Positions 42,098-54,300 of a DNA stretch of 64,000 nt are shown here, one piece after another. How positions within the stretch are numbered: the first letter of the stretch is position 1; each line of letters begins with the position of its first letter. The stretch spans positions 1 to 64,000 of the forward strand of contig JAPJBO010000124.1 of assembly GCA_030068145.1 (NCBI GenBank), given 5' to 3'. Position numbers and translations under genes: made by a program. The notes under the pieces were generated by a model. That model did no database searches. It saw only the letters and a program-made list of their open reading frames with translations, and had not been told where the DNA came from. Origin of the DNA: Diplonema papillatum. Lineage: Eukaryota > Euglenozoa > Diplonemea > Diplonemida > Diplonemidae.

Positions 42098-42274
42098 CGT
42101 TCGTTAACGGAATCAACCTGACAAATCACTCCACCAACCAGGAGCGGCCATGCACCACCACACAATTCATCGAGAAAGAGCTCTCAATCTGTCAATCCTT
42201 GAGATCGTCCTGACCTAGTAAAATTCCCCGTGTTGAGTCAAATTAAGCCGCATACTCCACGCCTGGTGGTGTCA

Positions 42275-42307
<33 letters not shown>

Positions 42308-43597
42308 ATGTACTCCCCCCTGAACCCATAATCTTTGATTTCTCGTTCGGGGAGTGCCGTGGGAGCCAAAATGACTTCCCTCGATCCTGAGACGGCATCG
42401 TTTACAGCAGTGGACTACGACGGTATCTGATCATCTTGGATCCCCACGCTCTCGTTCTTGATTAATGAAGACATTCTTGTCGAATGCTTTCGCAGAAGTT
42501 CGTCTTCCTACGATCTAAGAATTTCACCTCTGACGTAGGAGTACGTACGACCCCGGCAGTCCCTATTGATCCCGCGCAACGAGGCCTTAGACGAAACTCA
42601 AAAGAGAACCGCTAAGAACTTCGTTTTGATTATTCCTTCTCGGGTTAAGAGACCAACAAAAAGAGTCGAGAGAATCGATCCCTTGTTATTCCATGCTTTA
42701 TCATTCACGGCGAACGCCTGCTTTGGGCACGCTGGTTTGTTCACAGTAACATCGGTGGTCGACCCGTATGCGTATGGTGTACGCGTAAGCGCTTTCATCC
42801 CGATGAAGAGATTACTTGCAAGGCACCATTACCACCGTTCATAGAGCACAGGTCTTGATGCGAGGGGTTGATCCCAGCCTTCTGAATACCAGCAGTACGC
42901 TGATGCCCAGCAAACTGGGCCACCTTGCAACCTGAGCTCTGGATCCAACTACGAGCTTTTTAACAGCAGCAGCATTAATATACGCTATTGGTGCTGGAAT
43001 TACCGCGGGTGCTGGCACCAGACTTGTCCACCAATTGTGTTCATTGACAGGTTTAGATATCATCCATTGCTTCTAACGTACTAAGTACGTGTCGAGGCTA
43101 TTTCTCTTCGCTGCCTCAGCAGTGTTGCTATTGGGCAATTTGCGTACCTGCTGCCATCCTTAGATGTGGTAGCCGTTTCTCAGGCTCCCTCTCCGGAATC
43201 GAACCCTAATTCCCCGTTACCCGTTACAGCCACGGTAGTCCACTACACTACCGTCAAAAGCTGATAGGGCAGAAGCTCTTGCGGGCTTGCACCGACTTGA
43301 AGTCGTGTGCTATCACTCGATTGACCTGTTTCATCCACACACCGCTGCTATTGCTAGCGTTGGTTCTTATCTCGGTCAATTGTATCCACCTCGACCCCGC
43401 GGTTTTAAGGCCACGGGGTTGAATCGAGTTGGATTCTTCGGACATGTATTAGCAATGGAGTTACCATTGGTATCCAACTGGGCCCAAAAGGCACCTTCCC
43501 CGCGTAGATTGCCACCGATTTAATGAGCCGTCTGCAGACCCACTGTTAATCCATTTACTCTGAGACTTGCATGGCTTAATCCTTGAAACAAGCATAT

Positions 43598-45725
43598 CAT
43601 AGATGGCCGGTTGATAACGTTATATAACGTTATATAACGTTATAACGGTGATAACGTTATATAACGTTATATAACGTTATATAACGGTCGAAAACGCAAA
43701 ATAACGGAAAAAATAACGCAAATAACGGTTTTTAGAATTTTTCCGATTTTGGCCATGTTTCCAGATTTTTGTCATTTTTTCCTCATTTTGGTCCATTTCG
43801 GCCATTTTTTCCGATTTTGGCCATTTTTGCCAGATTTTGGTCAATCTTAGCCAATTTTTCCAGACTTTTGCCGATTTTTTCAGGTTTTGGCCATTTTGCC
43901 GATTTTTTCCAGATTTCGGCAATCTTTGCCGATTTTTCCAGATTTCGGCCATTTTTGCCGATTTTTCAAGATTTTGGACAATTTTGAGATTTTGGCCACT
44001 CTGGCCGATTTATCCAGATCAGTCAATTTCGGCCATTTTTTCCGATTTTTCCAGATTTCCCGATTTTCCAGATTTTGGTCAATTTCGGCCATTTTTGCCA
44101 ATTTTTCCAGACTTTTGCCGATTTTTGGATCCCGGTCACAAAAACTGTTCGGAAACAAACCCTGGTCCGAAAAGAATTCGTAGTAACCGGTCCTCAGGGG
44201 TCCGTATAGCCCCTCCCCAGAGCTTTTTCTCTTTTACTTATTTTCTTGCGGACTTCCACCCAAGCGCGACAAACGCGATCCTTCCGGATTCACATGACTC
44301 TTTCACTGTGCGATGTTGTTCTTGGGATGTGGATGTCTGCAGTTTTGGGTTTCCGGCGCGTGTCCCTCAGTCGGTGGCCCGTAACGGTCGTTTGCAGTGT
44401 CCTTCGTGAGGCAGCAGATGTCACCAGCATGATCCGGCCACTGGAGTCCAACTTGTCCAAGCTTGTCCACTCGGCAGACCGTTGCGTACTATGCCAGTCA
44501 GACAAGGTCCCAGTACCAAATATGGGTGCATGATGAGCACGAGACATGCAAAGTCGAGCAGTCACAGCTGGCGCTTCCCGTAGAACCCAGCCAGCCCGGG
44601 GTCGGTTTTCTTGATCCGGTCGATGAATCGTTGTTCCGGGCTCTTACTTGGTGGTTTCGTGACAGGGAGAACGCTGGGGCCAGTCAATGCCAGGTCGCGG
44701 GACAAGGCCTCGACGCGCAGCGTTTCCGCCACCTTCTTCCTTCCGCGTCGCGCCTTTGCAACCGAGGCGCTGCTGCTGCTGCTGTTGCTATCCGTACTTT
44801 CGGCGCGAGGCCGTTTGCGCTGTGTACCTGGGGTCTTCGGCTGAGCTTTCGGCTGAGCTTTAGGTTGAACCTTCGGCTTCGGCTGGACCTTCGGGGAGCT
44901 TTTCGCAGGCATAGTCGATATTCCCTTTGGAAAGACTAGTGTGGCTGAAATCGAAGCGGGTGGGGCGGTACACGTGTTTTTGTGTTTCCGACGATCCCGA
45001 ATGGGTGTACAGATTGGTGTCTTTCGACCTTTTTTTTTTTCCGCGCACGGACTGCCTGTTCGAGCTTGTGCGGGTTTAAGAAACTCAGACAAGAATAGCT
45101 CTGGTGAGGGGCAGGGCATAAATGACCAAAACCCTGGAAAAATCGGCAAAAACGGCCAAAATGGGCAAAGTCTGGAAAACATGGCAAAACTGGCCAAAAA
45201 TGACCAAAACCTGGAAAAATCGGCAAAAATAGCCAAATTTTTGAAAAACATGGCAAAAATGGCCAATCCTGGCCAAATCGGTAAAAACGGCCAAAATGGG
45301 CCAAAATCTGGAAAACACGGCAAAACTGGTCAACATTGACCAAAATCTGGAAAAATTGGCAAAAATAACCAAAATTGGCCAAAATCTGGAAAATGTGGCA
45401 AAAATGGCCAAAAATGACCAAAATCTGGAGGACAGTGTGACCTCCCATGGACTGGTAAAAAACCGTTATATAACGTTATATAACGTTATATAACGTTATT
45501 ATACCGTTATTATAACGTTATATAACGTTATATAACGTTATATAACGTTATATAACGTTATATAACGTTATAACGGTCAAATAACGTTATGTTTCGACCA
45601 AAAATGGCAAATAACGGTTTTATAACGGTCAATAACGGGTTTTCTGGATTTAGGGGGGGGGTAACAAATAACTCCGGGAATAACGTTATATAACGTTATA
45701 TAACGTTATATAACGGCCATCTATG
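43598..45725. mobile_element. Foldback element 5 inserted in 18S rDNA
   Basis: 2128 bp between a perfect 6-bp target duplication GCATAT (43592-43597, 45726-45731). Terminal inverted repeat CATAGATGGCCG, followed inwards on both sides by palindromic tandem repeats of TAACGTTATA (about 43615-43685 and 45465-45715). Next come complementary arms of a degenerate ~20-30-bp satellite, TTTTGGCCATTTTTGCC on the left (43740-44130) and GGCAAAAATGGCCAAAA on the right (45115-45430). The ends can therefore fold into a stem of several hundred bp. The middle (44150-45100) is unique and encodes one small protein. No transposase. Confidence 0.9.
44562..44912 (-). CDS. Small basic protein carried by the 18S element
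   Basis: 116-aa frame in the unique centre of foldback element 5. The N-terminal third is a Lys/Pro/Gln tract with repeats of KVQPK and KAQPK. Then come QRKRPRAEST, a serine run, a second basic cluster (KARRGRKKV) and a more ordered C-terminus (PEQRFIDRIKKTDPGLAG). The two basic clusters look like nuclear-localisation or DNA-binding tails, resembling linker-histone or nucleolar proteins in composition only. The frame is also open upstream to 45323, but that part reads the satellite arm and is not credible. Role unknown; element-encoded DNA-binding protein is an inference. Confidence 0.5.
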   Translation of the reverse strand: MPAKSSPKVQPKPKVQPKAQPKAQPKTPGTQRKRPRAESTDSNSSSSSASVAKARRGRKKVAETLRVEALSRDLALTGPSVLPVTKPPSKSPEQRFIDRIKKTDPGLAGFYGKRQL

Positions 45726-45756
45726 GCATATGACTACTGGCAGGATCAACCAGGTT

Positions 45757-46400
45757 TCTTGTCACTCAAACCAGGCTGGACCGAGGAAAATCTGACGAAT
45801 CAAAGATTCCCCGATACCAGAGATTGTATCGTGTCAAGCCTAGATTGATGCATGATCATTCTATTCATTCTTCAGCTTTCAAAAGGGGCAGTCCTCGATC
45901 GTATCTCTACGACCGATAGCTTTCCTCGATTGCCTTTTTTGTATTTCACCATCGTGTCTTCCCGATTACCTTGACCATTTGATCGAGCGCATACGAGTAT
46001 GCTAACTCGGATCTGGAACGAGTCCACGGGAGAGGAACGGTCTTGACTTTTGCATTTTCATTGGCACATGACCGATTCATTTTGCATTCCCTCCATGTCT
46101 TTCGAGCACGTGGTATGTCATTCATACTCATTCTAATCGGCATCCCTCTTCTTGAATCGCGAACGATTCTTTCCGTGGAATGTTAACACCGCCATTTGAG
46201 ATTATCGAGGCGAGGTCATGCCAGATTAGTTAGCTATGTCACTAGAGCGGAGTGCTGCTCCGATTCAGAATGTGATTGACTCACTCTAGTGATTAGCGTT
46301 CTTGCCTTATGAATACCAGTCTCTTTCATCTGCCAGTCTTTGATTTTCATTTCATGCGTGGTTGACCATCATATTACCAACAGGAGAGGTAGTGATCCTT
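45757..46400 (-). other. rDNA 5' external spacer
   Basis: Directly upstream of the 18S 5' end. Parts of it (about 46010-46250) are found again at 21465-21612 and 39878-40046. No coding content. Confidence 0.7.
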
Positions 46401-46497
46401 CCGTCCTCCTGGAGCTCTAGAGCTTCCAGGAGGGGAGGACCCCCTTTCCTATATTGGGCATGACCCCTTTTCGCGAACTGGGGGGGTCGGCGACGCG

Positions 46498-46592
46498 CAC
46501 GCGTCCCTCCCCCCCCCCTCCCCCCCCCTTCCCTCCCCCTACAGTTGCCTGTAGGAGAGAGAGGAGAGAGGAGAGAGAGAGGAGAGAGAGCA
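46498..46592. repeat. C-rich tract and GA microsatellite
   Basis: CCCTCCCCCCCCCTCC-type tract (46504-46540) followed by GAGAGAGAGGAGAGAGG-type repeats. Confidence 0.9.
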
Positions 46593-46888
46593 GCGCACGA
46601 GAGTCACCTGGCAACAACGCGCCCACCTCATACCCTTGCTCCTGAGCACAACACCTCCATCTCCAATCTTCTCCGCGCCGGGAAGCTCCCGCACCGGCCC
46701 AGAGCTCAACCTTTCTACAAAGGGAGCCGAGGGCCAGAACAGGAACTTTGACGCGAAAAAAAATGGCGAGGGGGTGAGGGCCTGAAAGAGGGCATTTTAG
46801 CGGGCGAGGGGTCACCGAAATGTGTTGGCCTTGCCGTGGGTTGCAGAGCTGAGGTATTCTCAGCATCCACTGCAGGGAACTGCAGGAA

Positions 46889-48011
46889 GTGAGAGATGTG
46901 GTGTGTACCTGTATCGTCACGCAGCAAGCGCAAAACCAACAGCGCACTGAGCAACGCAGTGCGGGAGTTTCGTCCAGAAACCCTGTTTGCGACTGGGAGC
47001 AGTCCATCGTGAAAGCGGAGGGGTCTTCTTCTTGGGGAGAGCTGGAAGGGCAATTCGCCGAGGCAATTCGAGCCGTTTTCACTGGACCGTGCCCAGCCTC
47101 TCTGACGATCGCCGTGCTCGGTTCAACCAGATCCACGGAGTAAAGACGAGCTTCCCCTTCGGTGTCCACAAATACATCGCTGGGGGGCAAGCGCTTGGTG
47201 CCACCGAGCGACCGCCGCCTACAGGAGGATGTCGCAAAGGCGTTCAAGTCGTGCATCGGGACGGGGAAAAGGTTCCACACCCCGGCCATGAGGATGAAAT
47301 TCGTCGAGGTCTGGAAGTCATCTGGGGTTCCGCGTACCATCCTCAAGACGATGTGTCATGCAGGGTCAAAACCTTGTGTCTTTTTGGAAATGGCCAAATT
47401 TTTTTTTCCGGAAGAAAATTGGGTTTTTTGAATTTTTAAATTTTGGAACAAACTCTGCGGTAATTTTTGATGAGGTTGAGCAACTTTTTTTTCCAAATTT
47501 TTTTTTTGGAGGCCATCGGCTCCGCGGGAGCGTTTTAAAAAGACACAAGGTTTTGACCCTGCATGGTGTACACATGTTCGTGACTGGAGATGTGAACCCC
47601 CTGCGCACACCAACCGAAAGCCACCTGGCTGAACTCCTCACAACTGATTTCACCCCAGTGAGGTTGCATTCCGAAGCTCGTCAAAAGAGTACAAATACGA
47701 CAGCTACTGGGACGCCATGGGCCGCGTTCTTGAGAAGTGCGGTGCTGTCGTGGACGAGAGGCGTCATGGAGAAGTTTCACGCCTCACGTTGGGGGCCCGC
47801 AAGCATCCGGCTTCTCATGGAAGAAGTGCAGAAGCGGCTTCCGGCCGATGCCCACGTCCCGTCCGAAACGTGGGTACGATACCAATTCTGGCCGTGTACG
47901 CCGAACAACACGGTTGCTCCCAGGCAGTCGCAAGGCCCACGACTAGACGCCTACTACTGTCGGTGGCAGCAGCTCTACGCTGAAGGCTCACCTGGTCCCT
48001 CCGTACAATAA
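46889..48011 (+). pseudogene. Decayed transposon-like gene split by a MITE
   Basis: Protein-like pieces in order: 46889-47143 (SWGELEGQFAEAIRAVF...), an in-frame stop, then 47162-47352 (LQEDVAKAFKSCIGTGKRFH, VEVWKSSGVPRTILKT). A 209-bp insertion follows, then EYKYDSYWDAMGRVLEKCGA...ERRHGE in one frame and KFHASRWGPASIRLLMEEVQ..PSETWVRYQFWPCTPNN in another, to a stop at 48011. From memory, the ERRHG / WVRYQFWP pattern resembles the N-terminal part of large uncharacterised repeat-associated proteins in some animals and protists. That is not checked. The frameshift, stop and insertion make it a pseudogene. Confidence 0.45.
47357..47565. mobile_element. 209-bp MITE with 4-bp target duplication
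   Basis: Inverted ends CATGCAGGGTCAAAACCTTG (continuing TGTCTTTTT) at both sides, flanked by GTGT (47353-47356 and 47566-47569). The interior is A/T-rich and non-coding. Inserted in the decayed gene. Confidence 0.92.
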
Positions 48012-48379
48012 AAGCCTGAGCACATGCAGACGACGGTTATTTCCCAGTGCAAAAAGTCGCCGAATAATCAAAGTGAGGGGCGCGTGCCCCTCCGGGCCCA
48101 CCCCCCGACCGCTTGCCACCAAGACCACCCCCCTCCACATAGGAACCCACAGGACAGGTGACTTGCCAAACTATTTTTTTTTAAAAAACTATTTTTTTTT
48201 GCGCGCGCGCGCGGAAAATTTTCAAGGGTCGGGGGACGCGGATCAAAAAATAAAAATAGTCTGCCCTTCACACAAAAAAGAAAGTGTACAGCTCCCAAAA
48301 TCAGATATGCTAGAGGACACTAGGGGCGGCAAGTCTTCTCGAATGTTACACAGCAAGGAAAAGGGCGGGGTGGGCACAC

Positions 48380-51300
48380 CGGCGAGGCCGTCGGGCCGCT
48401 GGGTGAAGTCGGAGTACGCGGACGCCGTGTCGTGCGCGGGGGTGCCGGGGAGCGGCGTGTTGCCGACGCTGCGCGACCGGTTCGAAGCCTCCGACGGCGG
48501 CGGTTGGAACGAGTCGGCTCGCGCCCCGGCGGCGGCGGCGGCCGCCGCGGCGCGCTGGCCACGGAGCTGCGCGCTCTCGGCCGCCTTCTGCAGGATCTCG
48601 ACCTGCCGGCGCGCGTCGCGGAGCTCTATCTTCAGGTCCGCCTTCTCCTGCTCGTACTGCTCGCGCAGCAGCGCCACCTCTGTCGCGTGCCGCTCCCGCG
48701 CAGCGGCCAGCTCGTCCGCCGACGACGCCGCGTGGGCCTCCTTCGCCCGCTTCTCACTCGACAACGCATCGCTGAGCGCTTCGACCTCCCGCGCGTGCTC
48801 TTGGGTGAGAGTTTCCTTCTCGAGCCGGCATCGCTCAGTGAGAGCTTCGATGTCGCGGCGGTGTTCGACACGCACCGTCTCCTTCACCTCGTGCAGCTGC
48901 GCCCTGAGGCGAGCCACATCGCGCCTGTTGGAGTCGTCGGCCTGCTTGAGCTCGCTGTTGTGAGCGTCTTGGATCTCGGAGAGTTCGAGGCGGAGGCGGA
49001 CGACTTCCTTGCGGAGCTCCTCGTTCTTGCGCTCGGCGCGCTCCGCTTCGGCGCGGTGGTGGGCGAGTTTCTCGCCGGGCGGCGACGCTCCCGCCCGCAG
49101 CTCGTCCAGCTTGGCGGTCAACCGCGCCGCGTCGTCCTGCGCAGCCCGCAGCATCGCCGCCTTCTCCTTCTCGTGCTCGACTCGGAGGTCCGCCAGGGCC
49201 CGCTCCACCGCGTCCAGCTCCGCGTCCTTCTCCCCGAGCCGCCGCTCCGCGTCCCGCAGCCGCCCCTCCGCACCGCTAACAGCGGCACCCTCGTCTCTGC
49301 TCCGCTGCGACCCGTCCCGCGGCAGCGATAGAGCCGGTGTCAGGCTCCGATCAGTTCTGCGTGTGGGTGAAAATCTTGCTTCTATGGTGGTTCGGCAGGA
49401 CACTGCCTCTCATGTTTGATGCTAGCATTAAGTCTTCTTCGAAGGAAGTGGACAACAAAGTACCGTTTGCGAGTCTAAAGGAATACCTCCTGAATAGGGG
49501 TACTACGGGTTTCCCGGAGAATGGGGATAGCTCGCTAGAGTGCTAAATTTGTGAATTTCAAATTGAGCTAACCTCTAGACTCGGAAGAGGGAAAGGGGCC
49601 GCAGAGTGTAAGACTCCGCAGGTAGGGTATGGACCCTTGCGCTTTTCGAGACATTGCAATGTACTCCAAAAATGTAAGCCTGGGCAAAGAGCGAACCAAC
49701 ACCGTACTGAAGATCATGTCACTGTCACAGTTTACATGTCTGTGCTTCAGTGTTGTGCACCGCCACGCTCTTCGTTTCGCTCGTGAACGCAGACCAATCC
49801 AAAGTGTCGGTCTTTTGGACAGGGGGGAGAAAGGCCGCGTCTTCCTGCGACACAACGACATATACGACGGGCTGCCTTGTGTGCTTATTTCCAAAAAAAA
49901 AAGACAGGCGCTTCGTTTTGTTTGTGCGTGCGGGTTGATCAGATTTCCACTTGTATTTACCCTGTGTCGAATGCTGACCAACCGCCAAAACACGCTGCCC
50001 TACGTCTTTTTAGCCTGTACAATACTTACGCACGAACCCAGATGTACCTGTGTTTCGTGTGGGCTGCAGCACATTTACCTCCTTTGAGAGTTCGTAACTG
50101 GCAGTCTGCTCAAGTACTTTCTACAAAGCAGGTGTTGCTAGTTTTGTGCGCACCAGCGGAACTCACCTGCTGCTGGTAAGTTTCATGTAGTACGCTGCCA
50201 ACTACTAATTGTTAGCGTTATTTGTGGATTAGAAGGTCGGTATTTTAAAGTCTCCGGTTGACCGTAGAGGCTTGGGTTGAGAAAAGTGAGAGGGTTTTTA
50301 GTACCAACAATATGCATTGTTGACACAAAAATACTCGAGGGACTGCCTTGTGCTCAGTTCGAAGGAGGCTAGAGGGGGAGAAAACAATATATAATAACTA
50401 CAAAGTGGGTCTTTTTTGTTGAACGCTTACGCAGGTGCTTTTACAAAAAAAGAAGCACACTTGAGGGCGCCGTAGAGCTCCGCCTTGAGCGCATGCAGCT
50501 GCTGGACGACGTCTTGTTGGAGGGCCTGCTGGATCTCGTTGACCCGCGTCTCCCGCTGCGCCTCGCGCCGCTCGTAGTCGAGCTGGAGGTCGCGCTGCTG
50601 CTGCTGGAGCATCGTCAGCGCGTCTTCCTTGACCCGCGCGAACCGCCGCAGCTCCTCGCCTATTTGCGCGGCGGCGGCGGCGTCGGCGGCGGCGTCGCGG
50701 CCCTTGGACGAGAGCCGAGCGGACGCCGGCGAGAGAGGTTGCGGGGCGTCCGAGCCCGCAGCGGGACGCGGCTGCGACTCGCGCCGCCGCGGCGGCGTTT
50801 CGAACGCGCACGCCGGCGGAGACGCGCCGCTGCCGGACGCGACGCGGCGGCCGCCGGCCGGCGGCGAAGCCGCTCTATCGTCTTCGCGGGGCGTCTGGTC
50901 GAGACCGACCGCGCTCGGCGGCGGCACGTTGCCGCGTCTTTTGCTCTCGTTGATCTGAAGGGGTTATGGCGCTGGTAACACTCTTTTTGGCGGTGGTCTC
51001 CGTCAGTTCGATAGTTTACGCTACCTCCGCTCTTTTACACTCGTACTCTTCTCTACTCACTACTGTGAGTACTCTTTCACTCTTTTATGAGGGGAAGAGA
51101 ATCTTAGTCGTGAAGATGTAACACGGAGATGAAAATGGGAGGAAAAGGGAGTGCAAGACTTCGCAAATAGGAATATGACTTCTCGGGGGACTGGTACGGG
51201 AGTCGCGGCCCTTGGACGAGAGCCGAGCGGACGCCGGCGAGAGAGGTTGCGGGGCGTCCGAGCCCGCCGCGTCCCGCTGCTGCGACCCGCGCCGCCGCGG

Positions 51301-54300
51301 CGGCGTTTCGAACGCGCACGCCGGCGGAGACGCGCCGCTGCCGGACGCGACGCGGCGGCCGCCGGCCGGCGGCGAAGCCTCTCTGTCGTCTTCGCGGGGC
51401 GTCTGGTCGAGACCGACCGCGCTCGGCGGCGGCACGTTGCCGCGTCTTTTGCTCTCGTTGATCTGAAGGGGTTATGGCGCTGGTTTTGAGGAAAGGCAAG
51501 TTGTCTCCATCGGTTCGATAGTTTACGCTACCTCCGCTCTTTTACACTCGTACTCTTCTCTACTCACTACTGTGCGTCCTCTTTCACTGGGGGGGGAAAA
51601 TCTTAGTCGGTTTCGAAGAAGATGTAACGAAAATGGGAGGAAAAGGGAGTGCAAGACTTCGCAAATAGGATTATGACTTCTCGGGGGACGGATATGGGGG
51701 TCGCGGCCCTGGGACGGGAGCTGCGAGCGGACGCCGTGACAGACGTGCAATACAGCGCACCTGCCCTCTTTGAAATGCAATGCTCTGAGCCGAAGTAACT
51801 CCACAGTCTGAGCGGAGCTCGGGCTGTTTTCTGCTCCAAGCTGCACACGCTGCCACGTATTGACGCTCGTTTTCAATAGTGCACCACTAGGGCACGGAAG
51901 GGGGACCGCAAGCAGGCTCGATGGAAGCACGAAGTCAAGCAGGAGAGACGAACTGCGCAGACTGAGCGCAAGGCGTGCACCAAGGGCAGACCAGGACTTT
52001 GGGACCGTGCGAAGTCGAAGAAGAAGTCCAAAAGCGAAGCAACAACACCAACGCGGAAACGCAACCCGAAGGCAGCCAAGCGGACCTCCCAGGGCAGGGG
52101 GGAACCTGCGGCAGTGAAGTAACGAAGCTCATCCGAGTGTCCGATGAAACCCCTTGTCAATACCACCCAACGACTGCGACGCGCGTGCGAAATGTCGGAC
52201 GCTAGCGTCTGTCAAGAGCATGCGTGACTCAGCCGTGTTTTAAAGGTGAGATGAGAGGCATCGGCTCACTCTGTCAAAGGACTATACCACTAGAGCACGG
52301 AAGGGTAACGAAGCACGCCTCCCTCCCCCCCCCCTTTTCCCCTCCCGAGGTACGGTTATTCGGGGTGCACACCACTTTACTTTCAACGTCGCGCCGGGCG
52401 GTCGTCAGCGCCTGCGAGGTCTGCAAGTAGAAGTCGTTGACGTCGGCTTGCAGCTTCTCCTGCTCGACCCGCAGCTCCGTTTCCGCGGCGACGCGAGACG
52501 GGGTTCTCCGTATGTCGTCTTCGATCGACGCGATCCGCCTTTCCCGCGCTTCAAGTTCCCTGTGCGTGGAGGTTTGATAAAGGAAATGTGCGAGAGCTCC
52601 GACGTGTGTACAACTAGGGAACAGTGTACAATACCTTAAATGGTCTGCTACAAAAGGGGTGGAATCACTTCGGAATCACTTCGGAAATGGGGTAATACGT
52701 GCAGGGGGTCCGGGGTGCACATCCCAGCCCACCGAAAAGCGACTGTCTGCACCCCTTGTGTTTTGGAGAGAGGAATCACTTCGGAATCACTTCGGAAATG
52801 GGCCCGTGTGTGGCAGACCATTAAAGGAACCTTTCCGACAAGCCAGCGAGGCCAGCCCAGAGACATTACACCCCGGATCTCTAAGCGAACTTAAACTCTA
52901 AATGCCAAACGTTTGGCGTTTGTAAGCTTGTCGCTTGTCAAAAGCTTGCCGTTCGTTCCTAACAGAAAGGGCGTTGAAGTATGGTTAAAGGAGAAAAAAC
53001 ACGTCTTTGTAACTGACGTCGCTAGCGCAAGGGAATGTTGAGTGGCTGTCTGAACTCGGGGAAACGAGCTTGGTCGAGGTCACCGGGGTTGGGGAGGGTG
53101 AAAACTTTACTTCTCGAACCAATTACGGCCTGAAGGCTGTGTGAAGTTCTCTCTTCGATGCAGATTATCGTGACAGACTCTTTGCATTCTCACCCTAACT
53201 CTCATCGACTTTCGTGGTGCATCAGCTCCCTCACCCGCGTGCAAGCGCGGGCCCGCCTCGTGCAGGCGGAGAATTGCTATCAAAAGTAACGCCACACCTA
53301 GCTCGCAAATCGACCGCGGAATGCAGGTCGGCTACCGTACCGTCGTTCACGATGCCTTTGTCGGCGAGCTCCCGCCGCTTGTCGGCTTGCAGCTTTTCGA
53401 GCTGCCGCGCCGTTTCCTGTGCAAGGGGGAAATTTCTAAGGGAAGAAATACAACGAGCGACACGACTTCCGTGAAGGTGTATGCGAGTAGCACACACACT
53501 TCCTGAAAGCTTAAACTTGAAGTTGAATGCTTGGGCAGAGAGAAATGCCTCCTAGATGGTCTCATGCATTCGCGAAGTGGCCCATTCGGTTGCCTCCTTT
53601 TCTCCTTTTTTCCGATAGCAGCCGCAATTCTGCGCTGTAATAAGTACACACGAATACACATTCGCACCCAGTACCACCACTGTAGTCAAATGCTGGGAGA
53701 AAAGGTAGGCGCGTAGGACTGCGTAAAAATGGCTCGAAATGAAACAGCAGCACACCTGCAGCTTCAGCGTCTCCATTTCGTGCTCCTGCTCCAGAGCCAG
53801 GGCGCGCATGGTGAGGTAGTCTTGGTGCTGCCGGTAGGCTTCGACTTGCTGCTGCTGCTGCGGCTCGAGGGCGCCGGTTTCTTGCTGGTACTTGGCCCGC
53901 GAAAGCTGCGCCGCAAGGCTTTGGAGCTCGGCGTGCTGCTCCAGGTGCTGGGCGCGGCTGTGCAGGTCGCGCTCCTGCTGCCTCAGGATGTCGTGCATGC
54001 GCTCCAGGGCGCTGACCCCCTCGTCGCGGCTGTCGAGGTTGCCGTCCCGTAGCTCCGCGTTGATGGAGCCCGTCGCCTTCGCCGCCTGCCGCTGCAGCCG
54101 CTCTCGCTCCTGCAGCAGCTTCGACTCGAGCGCGTCGAGCTTCCTCTGCACGGCGGCGTCGTCCGATGCGTCCGTCCACTCGTCGCCGCAAACGTCTGAG
54201 GCAAGCAGGTGTTTGTCATAAGGATCAAAAAAGCTCACCACCCCCCGCTTGTGCTGATGCAGATGGAGCAGGGGAAATCTTACTTTAGGGTTTGCGCAGG

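Larger units (their letters stand above)
42098..45756 (-). rRNA. 18S rRNA gene, 3'-truncated and interrupted
   Basis: 5' end at about 45756 (ACCTGGTTGATCCTGCCAGT, TAGTCATATGC). It is interrupted after about 30 nt by the element at 43598-45725 and resumes at 43597 (GCTTGTTTCAAGGATTAAGC). It continues through GGGCCCAGTTGGATACCAAT, CGGGTAACGGGGAATTAGGG, the GTGCCAGC.CCCGCGGTAATT universal site, and TTAAAGGAATTGACGGAATG, to about 42098 shortly after the universally conserved GTTAACGAACG block. The last ~500-600 nt are missing. About 1.5 kb of rRNA remains. It cannot yield intact 18S. The sequence is eukaryotic but diverged in variable regions, which prevents taxonomic placement by eye. Confidence 0.95.
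41505..48267. other. rDNA-bearing segment between inverted ends
   Basis: The left boundary AGGGCAGACTATTTTT...TTGATCCGCGTCC, GCGCGCGGAAA, then AAAAAAAAATAGTT is repeated in reverse complement at 48160-48267 (imperfect, about 90-105 bp). Between them lie the truncated 18S gene with its inserted element, the 5' spacer, and a decayed plus-strand gene. It may be a single 6.8-kb inverted-repeat element that moved rDNA, or two separate insertions of one MITE family. No target duplication could be read. Confidence 0.4.

Noticed and set aside
44562..45323. Longer version of the element-5 protein starting in the satellite arm
   Set aside because: Residues before 44912 are translation of the satellite (Phe/Pro/Ile repeats). 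The Met at 44912 is the credible start.
42098..45756. Element 5 as a self-splicing group I intron or homing-endonuclease insertion
   Set aside because: It has a target duplication and inverted ends, and lacks group I core motifs or an endonuclease frame.
46417..47346. 309-residue minus-strand frame
   Set aside because: Runs through a C/GA low-complexity tract and overlaps the plus-strand decayed gene. I could not find any motif. It remains possible that this strand is the coding one.
48073..49331. Plus-strand frames opposite exon 8
   Set aside because: Shadow of the coiled-coil coding strand.
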